Shown piece by piece: positions 33,901-45,352 of a stretch of DNA of 64,000 bases. Numbering within the stretch: the stretch's first letter is position 1; every line of letters begins with the position of its first letter. Where the stretch lies: positions 27,006,153 to 27,070,152 of the forward strand of contig NC_134028.1 of the NCBI RefSeq assembly GCF_964204645.1, read 5' to 3'. The notes under the pieces were generated by a model. It saw only the letters and a list, made by a program, of their open reading frames with translations. It was not told the origin of the DNA and made no database searches. This stretch comes from Tubulanus polymorphus (lineage: Eukaryota; Nemertea; Palaeonemertea; Tubulaniformes; Tubulanidae). A program made the translations under genes and the position numbers.

Positions 33901-36900
33901 TTGTTATCGGGGAACTACCGTGATCGCAGAATCTTTTATTCTGACTACGGATTAAAACTCTGCGATGAATCCGACGAAGAGAGTTCGTCATTTCGTCGCG
34001 ATCGTCGTCGAGATTCGACGCGAAGTGATTCGCCGATCTCTGACAGGAATTCGCCGCAGAGGAATCGAAACTTCGTAAATTCATGTTCATCGATTGCGAT
34101 GAATCTTTCGGACAAGTTAAGAATCCTTCGATATCTTTATGACAGCCCTCCTCCTTATCAAGGATTATTACTGTGGCGAGTGAGGAGGGCTGTCTCCGAA
34201 AATTCTGGATCGACAACTGAGGAATATCGATTCCAGCGAGTTTCAAACTGGCGAACGACATCGGTGACAGCGGCGAACAGACTTTATCATTCACATCGAG
34301 TAGATCAATACTTCTCACAACATCACGAGTTGTTATAACTAATTCAGCAGAGAGATGGTCAGCGGAGAGATGGTCAGTGGAGAGATGGTCATCAGAAAGG
34401 TGGTCAGCAAAGAGGTTATCAGTAGAGATGTCATCAGCAGACAGTTCATCTGGGGAATTGACAGCTACGTAAGAGTCATTCCTACTTTCTGTTGAAGAAC
34501 TGAAATCTTCACCGATTTCTAGAGATTCAGCGTAAGTCACAGCCGTCAATGAATTCACATGACTCATCGGGGAACAGACCTTGTCATATCTAGTAAATGT
34601 TTGTTGACTAGGTGTCTGTAGAGGTTTTATGCTCGTAATGCTGGTCTCGAGGTCTATGTTGTCGTAAGGTACATTTTTATGCGGTTTTGATGTTACCTGT
34701 ATGAAAAAAGATTTTCAAAAACGTGATTAATTCTGCATGCATTGAAATAATGAGACATACGTCAGATTGGTGAGGGGTAGCAACAATGTGTGTGCTCGTT
34801 AAAAAATCTAGAGGACCCAGTTCCACACAGATAGACCGTCTGTAAAAAGGGCGTTGCCAGTAATTTTTGTGGGGAGATCAAAATCGCCAATAACTCAGCA
34901 ATCAGCAGATGGGGTTCCTCCCTGCATAATATTTTGAATCTTTTAGTGTATTTTTCGAGCATTAGAAACGATTTTGCAATGTGAAAACGTTACTTACTCC
35001 TCCGTCAAAAAAATATAATGATGAATGAGCAGAACTTTGAAATGGTTGTCATTTGAAATCCCCAAACCCCTGGCCCCTTCTGGCAACGACCTTGATAGAA
35101 ACAAATGTGGAACCAGTTCCTGGTGACGAAAACTTCTACATACTTCAAATCTAGTACAAAAGAGAGCAAATATTTCACCGTGTTTTGTAGAAGGAAGGAA
35201 TCTATTCCTAAACAAACAGTGAATGAGAGAGATAGAAACAACATTAAAAACAACATCAATTATTACATCATCTTTCAACTGTTGTTTGATTGTATCTATA
35301 TTGTCAGCTACTAGTTCACCAATTCCATCTTGTAATTTATTCACCTGTCGCGATAAACAAACTCGACCTTAATATAACTGTACGTCACATCATCATCACA
35401 CGTCAAACATATACATGTATATTGATGATCTATAGAAAATGATAGATCCTGACACACGTGAGCTGTGAAACAAACTTCAAACAAACAAAAAAAGTAATGA
35501 TTGCAATAGAAACCTGTAAAGGGTTTAATATGTGTGTTTCATGTGGCACACATTGAGCCCTACCTCACCCCAACCAAAACACTCGCAACCCACCACACCC
35601 CTACCCCACATTAAACACAACCCAATCAAAGAAAATATCCACAGAAGAAAACCTAAGAGAGTATCGATGTTTCACTCAATATTCTCAAAACGTCTCTAAC
35701 ATTTCCTTCATAATTGTGGAGTTTTCTTCGATCAAATCATAAACAGTTACTCGCTTGTGGAAACCAACTGACAATGCACCCTAGAAACTGCTACACCAGA
35801 ATCATAGTGCACAATGTACACATCACACACAGATACAGAACCCAGTTCTAACAAACATTGTTTTATCCTGAACCCGCTGAGAGCCATTCAGGGCATAATT
35901 AGTGGGTTCGATATTTCATTTCACAGTTAAGGGGCGTGAGACAAGAGAAGAACCATCGACCAAGAAACTTCCCCACCAGGATTTGAATCCTGGATTGACG
36001 AGATCAGTGAACTGATGGCTTAAACCACTCGGCCACTTAACACTTCTCCAAAATAAACATCAATCGGTGTTTGTGTAGAACTGAGTCCTGTATGAAATAT
36101 ACTTGTTGTTTTAGATGTTCAAGCACTGATTCAGTTGGTTGTGAGTCTATGATGAACGTTCGATCGTCGCTGTCCTATTAGAAACAGGGATTATAATTAT
36201 ATTCATCACATCCACCCGAAATATAATTCACATTCTTAATGACGAGGAAAACAGCTTTAATTACTGCATCAGGGGCTGATCTAGAGGGTGGTTTAGGATG
36301 TCAGGACCTAATACACAGTGCATGTTATTATTATCATTATTGATATGAATACACTATTTGAATGAGTGATGTTTAATATAGAACTTACCCGCACAGCTAG
36401 AGCATCCACTTTAGCATTAACCCCTCCGATAGCTTCCTGTAGTGTCCCCGTAGCAAGTGATAATTTATCCTGAAGATTATCAACTCTTTCTACAATCTGT
36501 TTCTCGTGTTGCTTCCTGAAATATCACAAAATTAATTTTGAAAAATTGATTTTACACTTTGAACCAGCTGCAAGCTATGTTAGCAAACACCCAGTGTCCC
36601 CATCTCCCACTCCCTCTCCCTCTCCCTTGCTCTCCTCCCTCCCTCTCACTCGCTCTCCCTCTCACTCTCCCTCTCCCTGCTCTCGGCCCTCTCCCTCTCT
36701 CCATCTCCCTCTCCCTTGCTCTCCTCCCTCCCTCTCACTCACTCTCCTCACTCTCCCTCCCCCTGCTCTCCCTCTCCCTCCCTCTCTCTCAGTGTCACTC
36801 ACCTGGACTGTATTTCAGCTGTTATTACACGATCGAGTTGTTTTTTAATCTCCTCTATTTGTTTCTCTAGAAGTCCGACTGATTCATCAAGACGTTTTGA

Positions 36901-39900
36901 ATTATCGTTACATTTATTTCGATCAGTCTGAAAGAGTGAAATAAATCAGTTTTACAATTGAGACTTAACATTCCTGGCAGCCCATAGTCCTCAAATAAAC
37001 ACTCATTGCCACAAAATGTTAGAACGCTGATGTTTGTGGGCTACGTATCCCTGTCACTGAGATACTTACTCTTAATGATTCTTTAATAATAATCAACTCA
37101 TCGTCTGCGATCTTTTTTAAAGACTCCCATCTGCGTTCATTCTCTTCGCGTAGCATTCTCTCGTAATCTAATCGTAATTTCTGTTCAGTGTGAACCAACT
37201 ACAAATACATACAACATCTATCTATCATCAAACACAACTACAGTGGCAAGTGAGGATCCACCGAGTGGCGCTAGTGTGCAGTAGGAAGTCAACTACTGCA
37301 GTGAGGGTTCCACCAGGTGGCGCTGTATAATGCAGAGCTCGGGCTCCACAGTTGCCCTTGAACTTGGACTCCAGATATGTATTTGTACTTCTAAAGGTAA
37401 GTTAAGTATAGATGCTGCTCCTCGCAGGGTTTAATGTGTAACCCAAACACTGGTTCAACGAGTTAGATGTACGTTTAACTTACTCTTTCAACTTCTAAAT
37501 ATTTCTCTTGCGTTTCTTCCCTCAATTTGATCTCTTTCGATAGTATTTTCCTGCTGCATTCCTCGACTAATTCAGCGATACGATTGTGAAGTCGTAATCG
37601 TTCAGCCTCGGCCGCGTGTTCTTTCTCTCGTGCCATCGTATCGAGAGCGTGGATCGCTTCCTCTCGACGTCGGTTCTGTTCCGATATTGATACTTGTAAA
37701 TCATTCAATCTACACAAAATGCACAGAAATCATTCAAAAATCAAAATTCAAGGATTTTTATCTAAACTGGTTTTTGAGTTATTGCGGTAACTTGATTTGT
37801 ATGAGGTACAGTTAAACTATACTCCTCCCGTCCGGGGGATATAATAACCACGAGTAACAGTTTGATACAGTATACCTCACCTACTCACACAAACTAAGAA
37901 TGGCGTGTAAGTCGGCTCCACATAAGAAAATGATTTCTTTTGCGTTAGCCTGCAGGGTTTAATGTATTTGAATTTCGAGGGTTTAGTGTATTAATACCTG
38001 GCTTGTATGGTTTGTTCATTAAGTCTGCGATCAGAAGTTTCACTGTCCTGTCTGTTACGCAATTCCAGTAAAACATCTCTCAGTTCTGAGAGTCTGAAAA
38101 TTAAAATTCACACATCTCGAATCAAGGCTATGCATTCACATGTTTAATACTCATGTATATAATGTTTATCTATGAAATCTTGCGAATCATTGCAATGCGA
38201 TCATCCCCAGGGATGGAGATAATCGCAAGGTCAATCTACGGCGCGCGACTTCAGTTTGAAATTCTACTCGTAACATAGTTAAATCAACGGTTAATTCTTA
38301 CCGAACTTCCACTTGTGAACGTAATCCATGAGTCGTTAATTCTGCCTGATTTTGTGTTTCATTATTCTTGCGAACTGATTGCAACTAAAAATAAACCAGG
38401 TCGAAATAAGAACAATTAGAATTTGCTGATTTTTTTATCATGACGTGAGGGATAAAAATATAATTCATGAAATTCATAGCTGTCAAAATCGTGTGGTCGT
38501 AACGTCTGTAGGAATCATTTTACATCATCTACTAAGTGCATTCGTTCATCACCAGATTTTCAGTTACTACTTTGGGGCAAATGGAAATTTGATGTAATGA
38601 ATGAATCTATCTATTAGTTCAATAATGAAACTCATTCAAACGAATAATTCGCATGTAATTGCAAACACGCACAAAACAGGCTTCAATATCTGGTTTTATA
38701 GATGACATTCATTCATTATAAATGTAATAGATTGAACCGGTCATACAATAGGAAACTATATCGACGGTACAAAAAAAGACTAAAAACGAGTTCTCTCAGA
38801 TCTGTTTAAAATTGTTTCATGCAATAGAAATAATGACGTGTCTAAAAGAAGCGGGTTTGGGATATAGCGAGGTATATACAAAATAAAAACCCTTCACTGA
38901 TATAAAAACAATATTTCATATAAACAAGAAGAAATAGTTATTCGTCACTACGAGTAGGGGGAGCGTAAGGGGAGCGTAAGGGGAGCGTAAGGGGAGCGTA
39001 AGGGGAGCGTAAGGGGAGCGGTAGCAATGTATAAGAATAAAGCAGGGGCTTCGCTGATCCAAGCATAGTTTGAGAATTTTACAGGGAATTAGTTTTTTAA
39101 GCGATTAGGGTTCAGAAATAAGCCTTAAAACCCTCATCCAAATCTACACTGAATGTGTCCGAATATATAGAAAACTTAACTAACACCATTGACTGCATTT
39201 AGACTCGAGATTGTTTCAGTCTATCCCAGCTACACCGTGAAATATCAATCAAATCATGACCTAGTTCCACAGTTCTGAGTAAGCTTTAAAACTCTGAGGT
39301 AAAATCAGTTTGTTTTCTATGTTTCCACATCAAGAGTCAAATTTCAACCCAGAAGTGTGAAACTGGCTCTGGAGGCGTGTGTTGGGATAGACTGAGATTC
39401 AACCCTAGCACAATCCATGCAATACTTACCAGCTAAACACAAGAGAATAGATAGAAATAACAAAATATTTTTATTTTCTTATTTTATTGAGCTGCAAAAT
39501 GTCGAGTCGTTCATGGATGAAGAAAAAGGCGTTTTGTTTGAGGTCCTGGTTTCTCCTGCGCTGACCTTACCTGCAGCTAGCTCAGCTCAGGAGGTCCTGT
39601 TTCAGCTGGACCTGACCTTACCTGCAGCTAGCTCAGCTCAGGAGGTCCTGTTTCAGCTGGACCTGACCTTACCTGCGGCTAGCTCAGCTCAGGAGGTCCT
39701 GTTTCAGCTGGACCTGACCTTACCTGCGGCTAGCTCAGCTCAGGAGGTCCTGTTTCAGCTGGACCTGACCTTACCTGCAGCTAGCTCAGCACAGGAGGTT
39801 ACCCGCAGCTAGCTCAGCTCAGGAGGTCCTGTTTCAGCTGGACCTGACCTTACCTGCGGCTAGCTCAGCTCAGGAGGTCCTGTTTCAGCTGGACCTGACC

Positions 39901-42900
39901 TTACCCGCAACTAGCTCAGCTCAGGAGGTCCTGTTTCAGCTGGACCTGACCTTACCTGCGGCTAGCTCAGCTCAGGAGGTCCTGTTTCAGCTGGACCTGA
40001 CCTTACCCGCAGCTAGCTCAGCTCAGGAGATCCTGTTTCAGCTGGACCTGACCTTACCTGCGGCTAGCTCAGGACAAGAGAAACTTTGAGCGAGCTATGC
40101 TGTGCTCTCTGTGTTGGAATCACTAGGTTATTTTGAACTATATTGCGCAGGAGTTTGTTTACAGAGGGAAAGGATTCTTAGTTCATTGAAAGCAGCAAGG
40201 TCCAGTTTCACAAATAAGTTTAAAATCTCAAAATTGATTTATTTCTTCTTTAATTCAAGTCGATTTAGGCGCAAGTCAGTCCTTGTTGTGGAATTGCCAG
40301 GGGTGGGAAATGGAATTGGTATTAATTGAACAGTTAGTAAGAGAATGTTTACCGTTTGTCTTTGAGCCTCTTCCAGTGATTTATTACGTAGTTTCAACTC
40401 GTTAGCGATACTAGCAAAATCTAATTGTTGATTTTCTGTTTTTGCTTTCAACATTCGAACGTCTTCGATCAGCTGATAACACAATCGTTCCAGTTGTGAT
40501 TTACCTCTCATCGCTTCATCCACTTCATTCTTCAGTTCTTGAATTCTGAGATAGAATTTCAGAAAACAATCTACATTAAACTATAGCCAGGATCAATCAT
40601 CACATGTGGATTATGTGACTCTGGTTAAATTAGCCCGGACCGGTTTGACGCTATGTTTAATTAGAGTCACATAAATCAATGCAAATCATTGAATTAATTG
40701 ATCTACAGGTTGACTATTAACAACTTTTTGAGTCAGAGACAAGAGGTTAAGGGGGAGGGCACGTGGAGAGAGGGATAGGGAGAGAAGAAAGGAAGAGAGG
40801 GGAGAGAAGAGAGAAGCTGATTAGAAATGGGAGAACAGAGAGTGCAGAAGAGGATAGAGGAACCGATGAGGGGAAGGGAGAGAAGAGGAGTGGAGAGGGG
40901 GAGTGGAGAGGGGGAGGGGAGAGGGGGGAGTGGAGATATTTTACGTACCTCGTATTCTGTAGATCTCGTTTTGACAGTAAATCCTGTTGTCCACCGAGAA
41001 CGTTCTGTTCGATAGTTTTACTCTGATTTAACAGATCACCAATGAGTGTTCGTTCCTGAGCTCCTCGTTCCTCAACGCGTTGAAGCCTCATCGCTAGTTG
41101 ATTATACAGATCACTGCCGCCACGTACAGAGTTCTCTAACTGCTGCCGTGAGTTCCTCTCTTCCCTCGCGAGGTCCTCATTTCGACGGATCACATTTTTG
41201 AGTTCACTCTGAAGTCTGACGACCTCCTCTAGTAACGCTCGGTTTGATTTCTCAGTAACGGCGAGACGTGTGTCTAACTGTCTGATTCTGTCGGCTGCCT
41301 CGAGACCCTCGAGGGCAGCGACTTTGTTGTAAGGCACCAGTTGAGTTTCATTGTTAGTTAACGACGATCGACCGTGAATTCCGGGAAGCGTGCTGAATTT
41401 CGACGGAAATTGTTGATTATTCGAAAGCCTGAAAAAAACAGAAAATGTATTTAAGACGAAGCGACTTTCAAAACTTCAACGGCAAACATCGATTGGTCAC
41501 ACCTACATACACCCCCTTTCATCCATCCTCCTCTCGACAGGGATTTGAAACTGATGGAATCACTATACTCAGCCACGGTATGAAACCCCGCCACAATAGA
41601 CCCGGTGGGCAGGTAAACACACAGCTTTAGATGATGTCAATATTATCCAATCAGATATCTCCTCTTTAGCCTGGGTTTTTCCATGATATTTTCCTCAGGG
41701 ATTAAAAAGCGAGCGATCTGATTGGTGCAGCACCAGGTCTAGTGCGGCAGGGTTTCGTACCACAGCTGAGTCTAGCGATACAATCAGGTTTCAATCCCTG
41801 TCGAGAAAGGATTTCATCGGGAAAAAACCTTTTCCAGAATTTCTACAAAATCATGGCTCCATTTTTTCTGATTTCGACAAAACTCAGAAACTTCGCCTTT
41901 TGACATGAAGTGCCTTTACATATAAACATTAGAGACACTCGAAATATTGAGGGTCTCACAAAATTCTCATCCTGGATTCGCCCCAGGCACTCGATATATA
42001 CACATCTATAACGTTTGGACTCTTGAAATGATATTTCTGCGAATATAAATCCGTAAAATCGGCGGAAACAAATTGTAATAATACTTCAATTCTAACAGAA
42101 TCGCGTGAATTATTGATAAACTTCTACCTCTACACGTTAACAGGATTTATAAAACCACTTCAGTTTCACTGCAGGGAAAAAAATAGAAAATATTATCGTA
42201 AAACGCGCTGCGCATGATCTCTATCCCGCTGCAGTCTGTACTCGTGATTGTTGCTATAGTTACACATGATGCTCGATGAAAGCAAGTCACGTTATTGTTT
42301 CCGAGTGTAATAAAAAATTCAAAAACACACGGACCACTCTTTGAGAATGGACCGACTGCGTTAAGGGGTGCGTCTGTACAGCTCTCTCCGAGTGGTGGTC
42401 CGGACCACTTCGTCCGGACCACTATGTACGGGGTAAGTCCGAACCACAGTCTGGACCATTCAGAGGATGAACCTGGTTCAATCTGAGGTTAAGCCAAGTC
42501 ACTGAGAGTGAGCCTGGCCCGGTGTAAGTCTGAACCACCAAGAGCCAGTGTGTGGAGCAGTGTGTGGACCACTTGAAGGCTGGAGATTATAGACAATACG
42601 TGTTACCAGTACCTCTAAACCCATATATCATCAGTTTCACCAAATTCAGTTCTAAATAAACCCTCCTTAAAGCCAAACGCACACAATGCAGACAGAATCA
42701 AACATGTTTCATCTTGTTTCATTTTTGTTTCTTAAAACATATTTCTAGTGCCGTGGTGCGTCCGGCATCAACTCAAATATTCTAATTTGAAAATTAAATG
42801 TAAGTTTAATTATTACAGTTCACTGTATCAATAAATATAGTTATTTCCCGAAATGAAAATACCAAAAAATATGACCTACCGAACTTGTGTTGGTTTCAAA

Positions 42901-45352
42901 TCATATCTGGCAAAAGGGTTCGACATGTAACATGTATTTCCATTGATAAAGAGTAGGTAACTATTTAATCAGTAGCAGCAGTAACTGATGACTGAGAGGA
43001 AACATTCACACCTCACCGTGCCGTACATTACCCCACATATATCCTTGTTCCGACTGTTCAAACGTTTCAAACTGATACGTTTTAACGACTTGAAAATTAT
43101 CGAGTGGTTGAATAATTGAAATCGACATACATACTTCAATATAGCGTCTAACTCGCCTATAACGATATCGCCTAAACCTTATCATAGGCCTACGTATAAC
43201 TTGCCGAATATAACAATTTCTAATCTATGGCAATTTCTTGAATGGGTATTTTGATTATCTCCTGAAGATTGAAATACAGCCCAGATAGGAAACTAAACTG
43301 CAGGACCCAGTTAGTTAAGATTTGACCCTGAGTTAAAACATTGAAAATGAACTAACTTTTACTCAGAGTTAACTCTAACTCACAACTGTTGAACTGGATC
43401 CAGACTGGTAACTGACTAAACCATAGTCCGGTTAGTGACTAAACCACAGTCCAGTTACTGACTAAATTGTAGTCTGGTTACTATTAGAACCAGTCAGCTT
43501 ATAGACACAAAACCTAGTCTGCTTATAGACTATACCTCCAGTCTGGTTACTGACTAAACCACAGTCCAGTTACTGACTAAACCATAGTCCAGTTACTGAC
43601 TAAACCACAGTCCAGTTACTGACTAAACCACAGTCCAGTTACTGACTAAACTGATGGCTCTGTAAACAGCTGTATATAGGAAATACTTACACATCAGCTG
43701 GAACTGTTTTATCAACACGATGACTGTATGGATATTTCGTTGTAGCCATAATATCGACAATTGAAGAACTGTCCATATTCCATCATAAACAACGCAGCTT
43801 CCAGTTCGGTTCCTTAGATTATTAATATCTATTTGAAACTGAAACACTGTGCCGCTGATAACGCGTTCACGACATTGCCTTACAGATCCTGGATACACGT
43901 TGAATAACGGTGGATACACGCGTGCGCTGCTGGTATCGATACACACAGCGCGCAGTCACTGACACTAGTCAATTACACCTTCAATATGACACTGACTTAT
44001 TATCAATTTCCTCTAACTTTTTATGCCTTGATCCGATAACAAATTTCAAAACCCGCTATGTACAGAATTTACAGATTTTGAAAGATTAAAGATGAATTTT
44101 ATTTATCAAGAATTAAGATCAGGTGAACATTTTCAATGTGTTAAATTCTGTGGGTTTTAAACTGATTATCAGAGAGTTTACCGGGTAAACACATCCTATC
44201 GTGAATTCTTATACATGAAATGATATTATCACACTTAGTATTACAGCTATCTCTCTGTCTCTCTCTGTCTCTTCACAAGTGAAATAGTTACTTATTGATA
44301 AACCTCGCGGAGACCACTCAATAATAATAAGTGCTATGTAGAAACGTCCTTTTACAAATAATAGTCGTGGAATCGACATCAGAACAAAGTAAATAATAAT
44401 TCATGAGAGAATTTCACATACCGCGCCACGTATATATATGGTATAGGGGGTAATTCATAAGAATAACAACGTTCTTCATTAAAATAAATATCACAGTTTA
44501 AAACTCATGATCTCAGAACTCATCAAATCGGTATTTCTGGAGATAGAATAGTAAGAAAATACTGAAAATCAGGAACATCATTGGCAGTTGCGAATTTGTA
44601 ACAATTCCTATACAAAGATGTAAAACCTTGGCCTGCGAATAACCTGCAGTAGATTATGATTTAATTTCCGGTTTCCATGGATAAAAAGAAAGTGTTACCG
44701 GTGTAATATTATTACCAGCAGTCTTCATGTTCCGTGAATTATTCATAAATCAAGTCAAATTCATGACAGATTTTTTGTTTATAACACGCAATACTATAAT
44801 AATGAAGTTCTAACAAAACCATAGCAACTATCTCTCTCTCTCTCTCTCCCTCTCTCTCTCCCTCCCTCTCTCTCTCTCTCTCTCTCCCTCTATCTCTCTC
44901 TCCCTCCTCCCCCTCCCCTCCCCTCCTCTCCCTCGCCCTCGCCCTCTCCCTCTCCCTCTTTCTCCGTATCCCGTGGTACAATTATCCAATTACATTCATA
45001 ATGAAATCATCATATTTTTTATCGATCTCGAATATTTTTTTTAATGACTCGATGTTACTCTAGAACTCTACACGCTATTGACGGTACGTCGTTACCGTAG
45101 AAACAAAGACAACAAAAACAACTGTCGGTAATGATGAGTCAATCAAAACTGGAAACTTTCAAAACTGGAAACGGTTATCCCCCAGTTGAACAGTTATCTC
45201 TCTGAGTTGATCAAATCCAAATTGAAAAGTGAAAATTCAAATTGATTTTAAACTTACTTGACCAAATAATACTGGCCATCTTTATCCATAGCCTTAGCAG
45301 TTGATGAATCCAGGCTGAAAGTTAAACCATTTTTGTTCTTTCTCGGATCCAT
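30929..45352 (-). CDS. Large coiled-coil protein, long isoform with LC8-motif-rich C-terminal region (15 exons)
   Basis: Minus-strand exons 45258-45352, 43691-43768, 42880-42960, 40949-41428, 40353-40545, 38302-38384, 37998-38093, 37484-37709, 37070-37198, 36803-36927, 36389-36515, 36103-36174, 35267-35344, 31082-34696 and 30929-30979 all join in phase; their sum is 5,529 nt, 1,842 residues. The start is MDPRKNKNGLTFSLDSS at 45352. A short N-terminal region (SNPFARYDLKPTQVRLSNN) leads into the 159-codon exon with VVRLQSELKNVIRRNEDLAR, and then near-continuous heptad coiled coil through exon 13. The 3.6-kb exon is disordered. The terminal exon encodes PRSKNKKLLTRLKKAR and stop, a basic tail. 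I cannot name the family. The shape (coiled-coil rod plus LC8-like motif array) suggests a ciliary, centrosomal or other microtubule-linked scaffold; this is inference. Confidence 0.72.
31082..34696 (-). CDS. 3.6-kb exon of the coiled-coil gene: TQT motifs, CSP motifs and 11-residue repeats
   Basis: One 1,205-codon exon, phase 0 at both ends (acceptor AG at 34698-34697, donor GTAATC at 31081-31080). It starts VTSKPHKNVPYDNIDLETS. It contains four copies of a [KR]-[AV]-C-S-P motif (DKVCSPMS, DKVCSPLS, DRACSPIR, DKACSPVR), at least five TQT motifs (STTQTI ~33.2 kb, TLTQTS ~32.9, ATTQTS ~32.5, TSTQTN ~32.3, GCTQTD ~31.15) and variants (ETQTK, QTQTT, CQTQI), a run of DHLS repeats, four NTGGAELLH units and about fifteen GRGGPPCAEQG units. 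TQT is the core of the dynein light chain LC8 (DYNLL) binding motif. The exon is flanked by coiled-coil exons upstream and can be skipped. Confidence 0.7.
31332..31832. repeat. 33-bp coding minisatellite, ~15 copies
   Basis: Near-perfect copies of GGAGGTCCTCCTCTACCTCC plus CTGTTCAGCACAA. In the true minus-strand frame it encodes GRGGPPCAEQG, one Cys per repeat. The period is divisible by three and the array is open in at least three frames over both strands, which explains the overlapping spurious ORFs at 31186-31872 (-) and 31253-31864 (+). Confidence 0.95.
32150..32282. repeat. 30-bp coding repeat, four copies
   Basis: Copies of CTCCAGTGTTGTGTAGGAGT plus TCAGCTC encode NTGGAELLH units, with degenerate flanking copies (NTGGLERQY, NTGTVG, TGETNN), on the minus strand in the 3.6-kb exon. 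Confidence 0.9.
35955..36050 (-). repeat. tRNA-Leu/Ser-like SINE head or tRNA pseudogene
   Basis: On the minus strand: TGGCCGAGTGGTTTAAGCCA, then CCAGGATTCAAATCCTGGTG. A and B boxes are good and the T-arm pairs perfectly (CCAGG/CCTGG), but the anticodon arm does not give a clean 7-base loop. It is inside an intron of the coiled-coil gene. Confidence 0.5.
36595..36800. repeat. CCCTCT-rich low-complexity tract
   Basis: About 200 bp of almost pure pyrimidine (TCCCTCTCC-type units) on the plus strand, ending next to the donor of the exon at 36803-36927. On the transcribed minus-strand mRNA it is a long purine-rich intronic run directly downstream of the donor. Confidence 0.9.
38953..39022. repeat. 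12-bp minisatellite GGGGAGCGTAAG, ~6 copies
   Basis: Tandem copies of GGGGAGCGTAAG in an intron of the coiled-coil gene. Confidence 0.9.
39262..39373. mobile_element. Short MITE with GTTCCACAGTTGTGA-type ends (copy 3)
   Basis: Starts TAGTTCCACAGTTCTGAGTA and ends CCCAGAAGTGTGAAACTGGC (inverted and imperfect). Confidence 0.45.
39556..40078. repeat. 51-bp minisatellite carrying splice-donor-like sequence, ~10 copies
   Basis: Copies of GACCTGACCTTACCTGCAGC plus TAGCTCAGCTCAGGAGGTCC and TGTTTCAGCTG. On the minus strand each copy contains a perfect donor consensus GCAGGTAAGGTCAG. The array is in the long intron between the exons at 40353-40545 and 38302-38384 of the coiled-coil gene. Confidence 0.93.
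40740..40935. repeat. GGGAGA-rich low-complexity tract
   Basis: Purine-rich (GGAGAG-type) stretch ending just before the donor of the exon at 40949-41428. Confidence 0.85.
41515..41815. mobile_element. Foldback/MITE-like element with tRNA-like inverted ends (copy B)
   Basis: Left arm CGACAGGGATTTGAAACTGA and right arm CAATCAGGTTTCAATCCCTG are inverted copies. The interior CCAATCAGATATC is the reverse complement of the interior of copy A at 14.75-15.08 kb, so the two are the same family in opposite orientation. Confidence 0.62.
43300..43402. mobile_element. Short MITE with CCCAGTT...AACTGGATCC ends (copy 4)
   Basis: GGACCCAGTTAGTTAAGATT at the left and CTCACAACTGTTGAACTGGA at the right, with AGTTAACTCT inside. 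Related to the copies at 23.9, 29.5 and 39.3 kb. Confidence 0.45.
43404..43652. repeat. ~23-bp minisatellite, about 10 copies
   Basis: Imperfect copies of GTTACTGACTAAACCACAGT plus CCA. The array ends about 40 bp from the donor of the exon at 43691-43768 of the coiled-coil gene. Confidence 0.85.
44825..44965. repeat. (TC)n/(CCCTC)n low-complexity tract
   Basis: Long TC-rich run in the first intron of the coiled-coil gene. Confidence 0.92.

Noticed and set aside
35955-36050. Functional tRNA-Leu/Ser gene on the minus strand
   Set aside because: The T-arm is good but the anticodon arm does not fold into a 5-bp stem with a 7-base loop, so it is more likely a SINE head or pseudogene.
36546-36931. 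Ser/Pro/Leu-rich ORFs (+)
   Set aside because: Translations of a CCCTCT-rich low-complexity tract in an intron.
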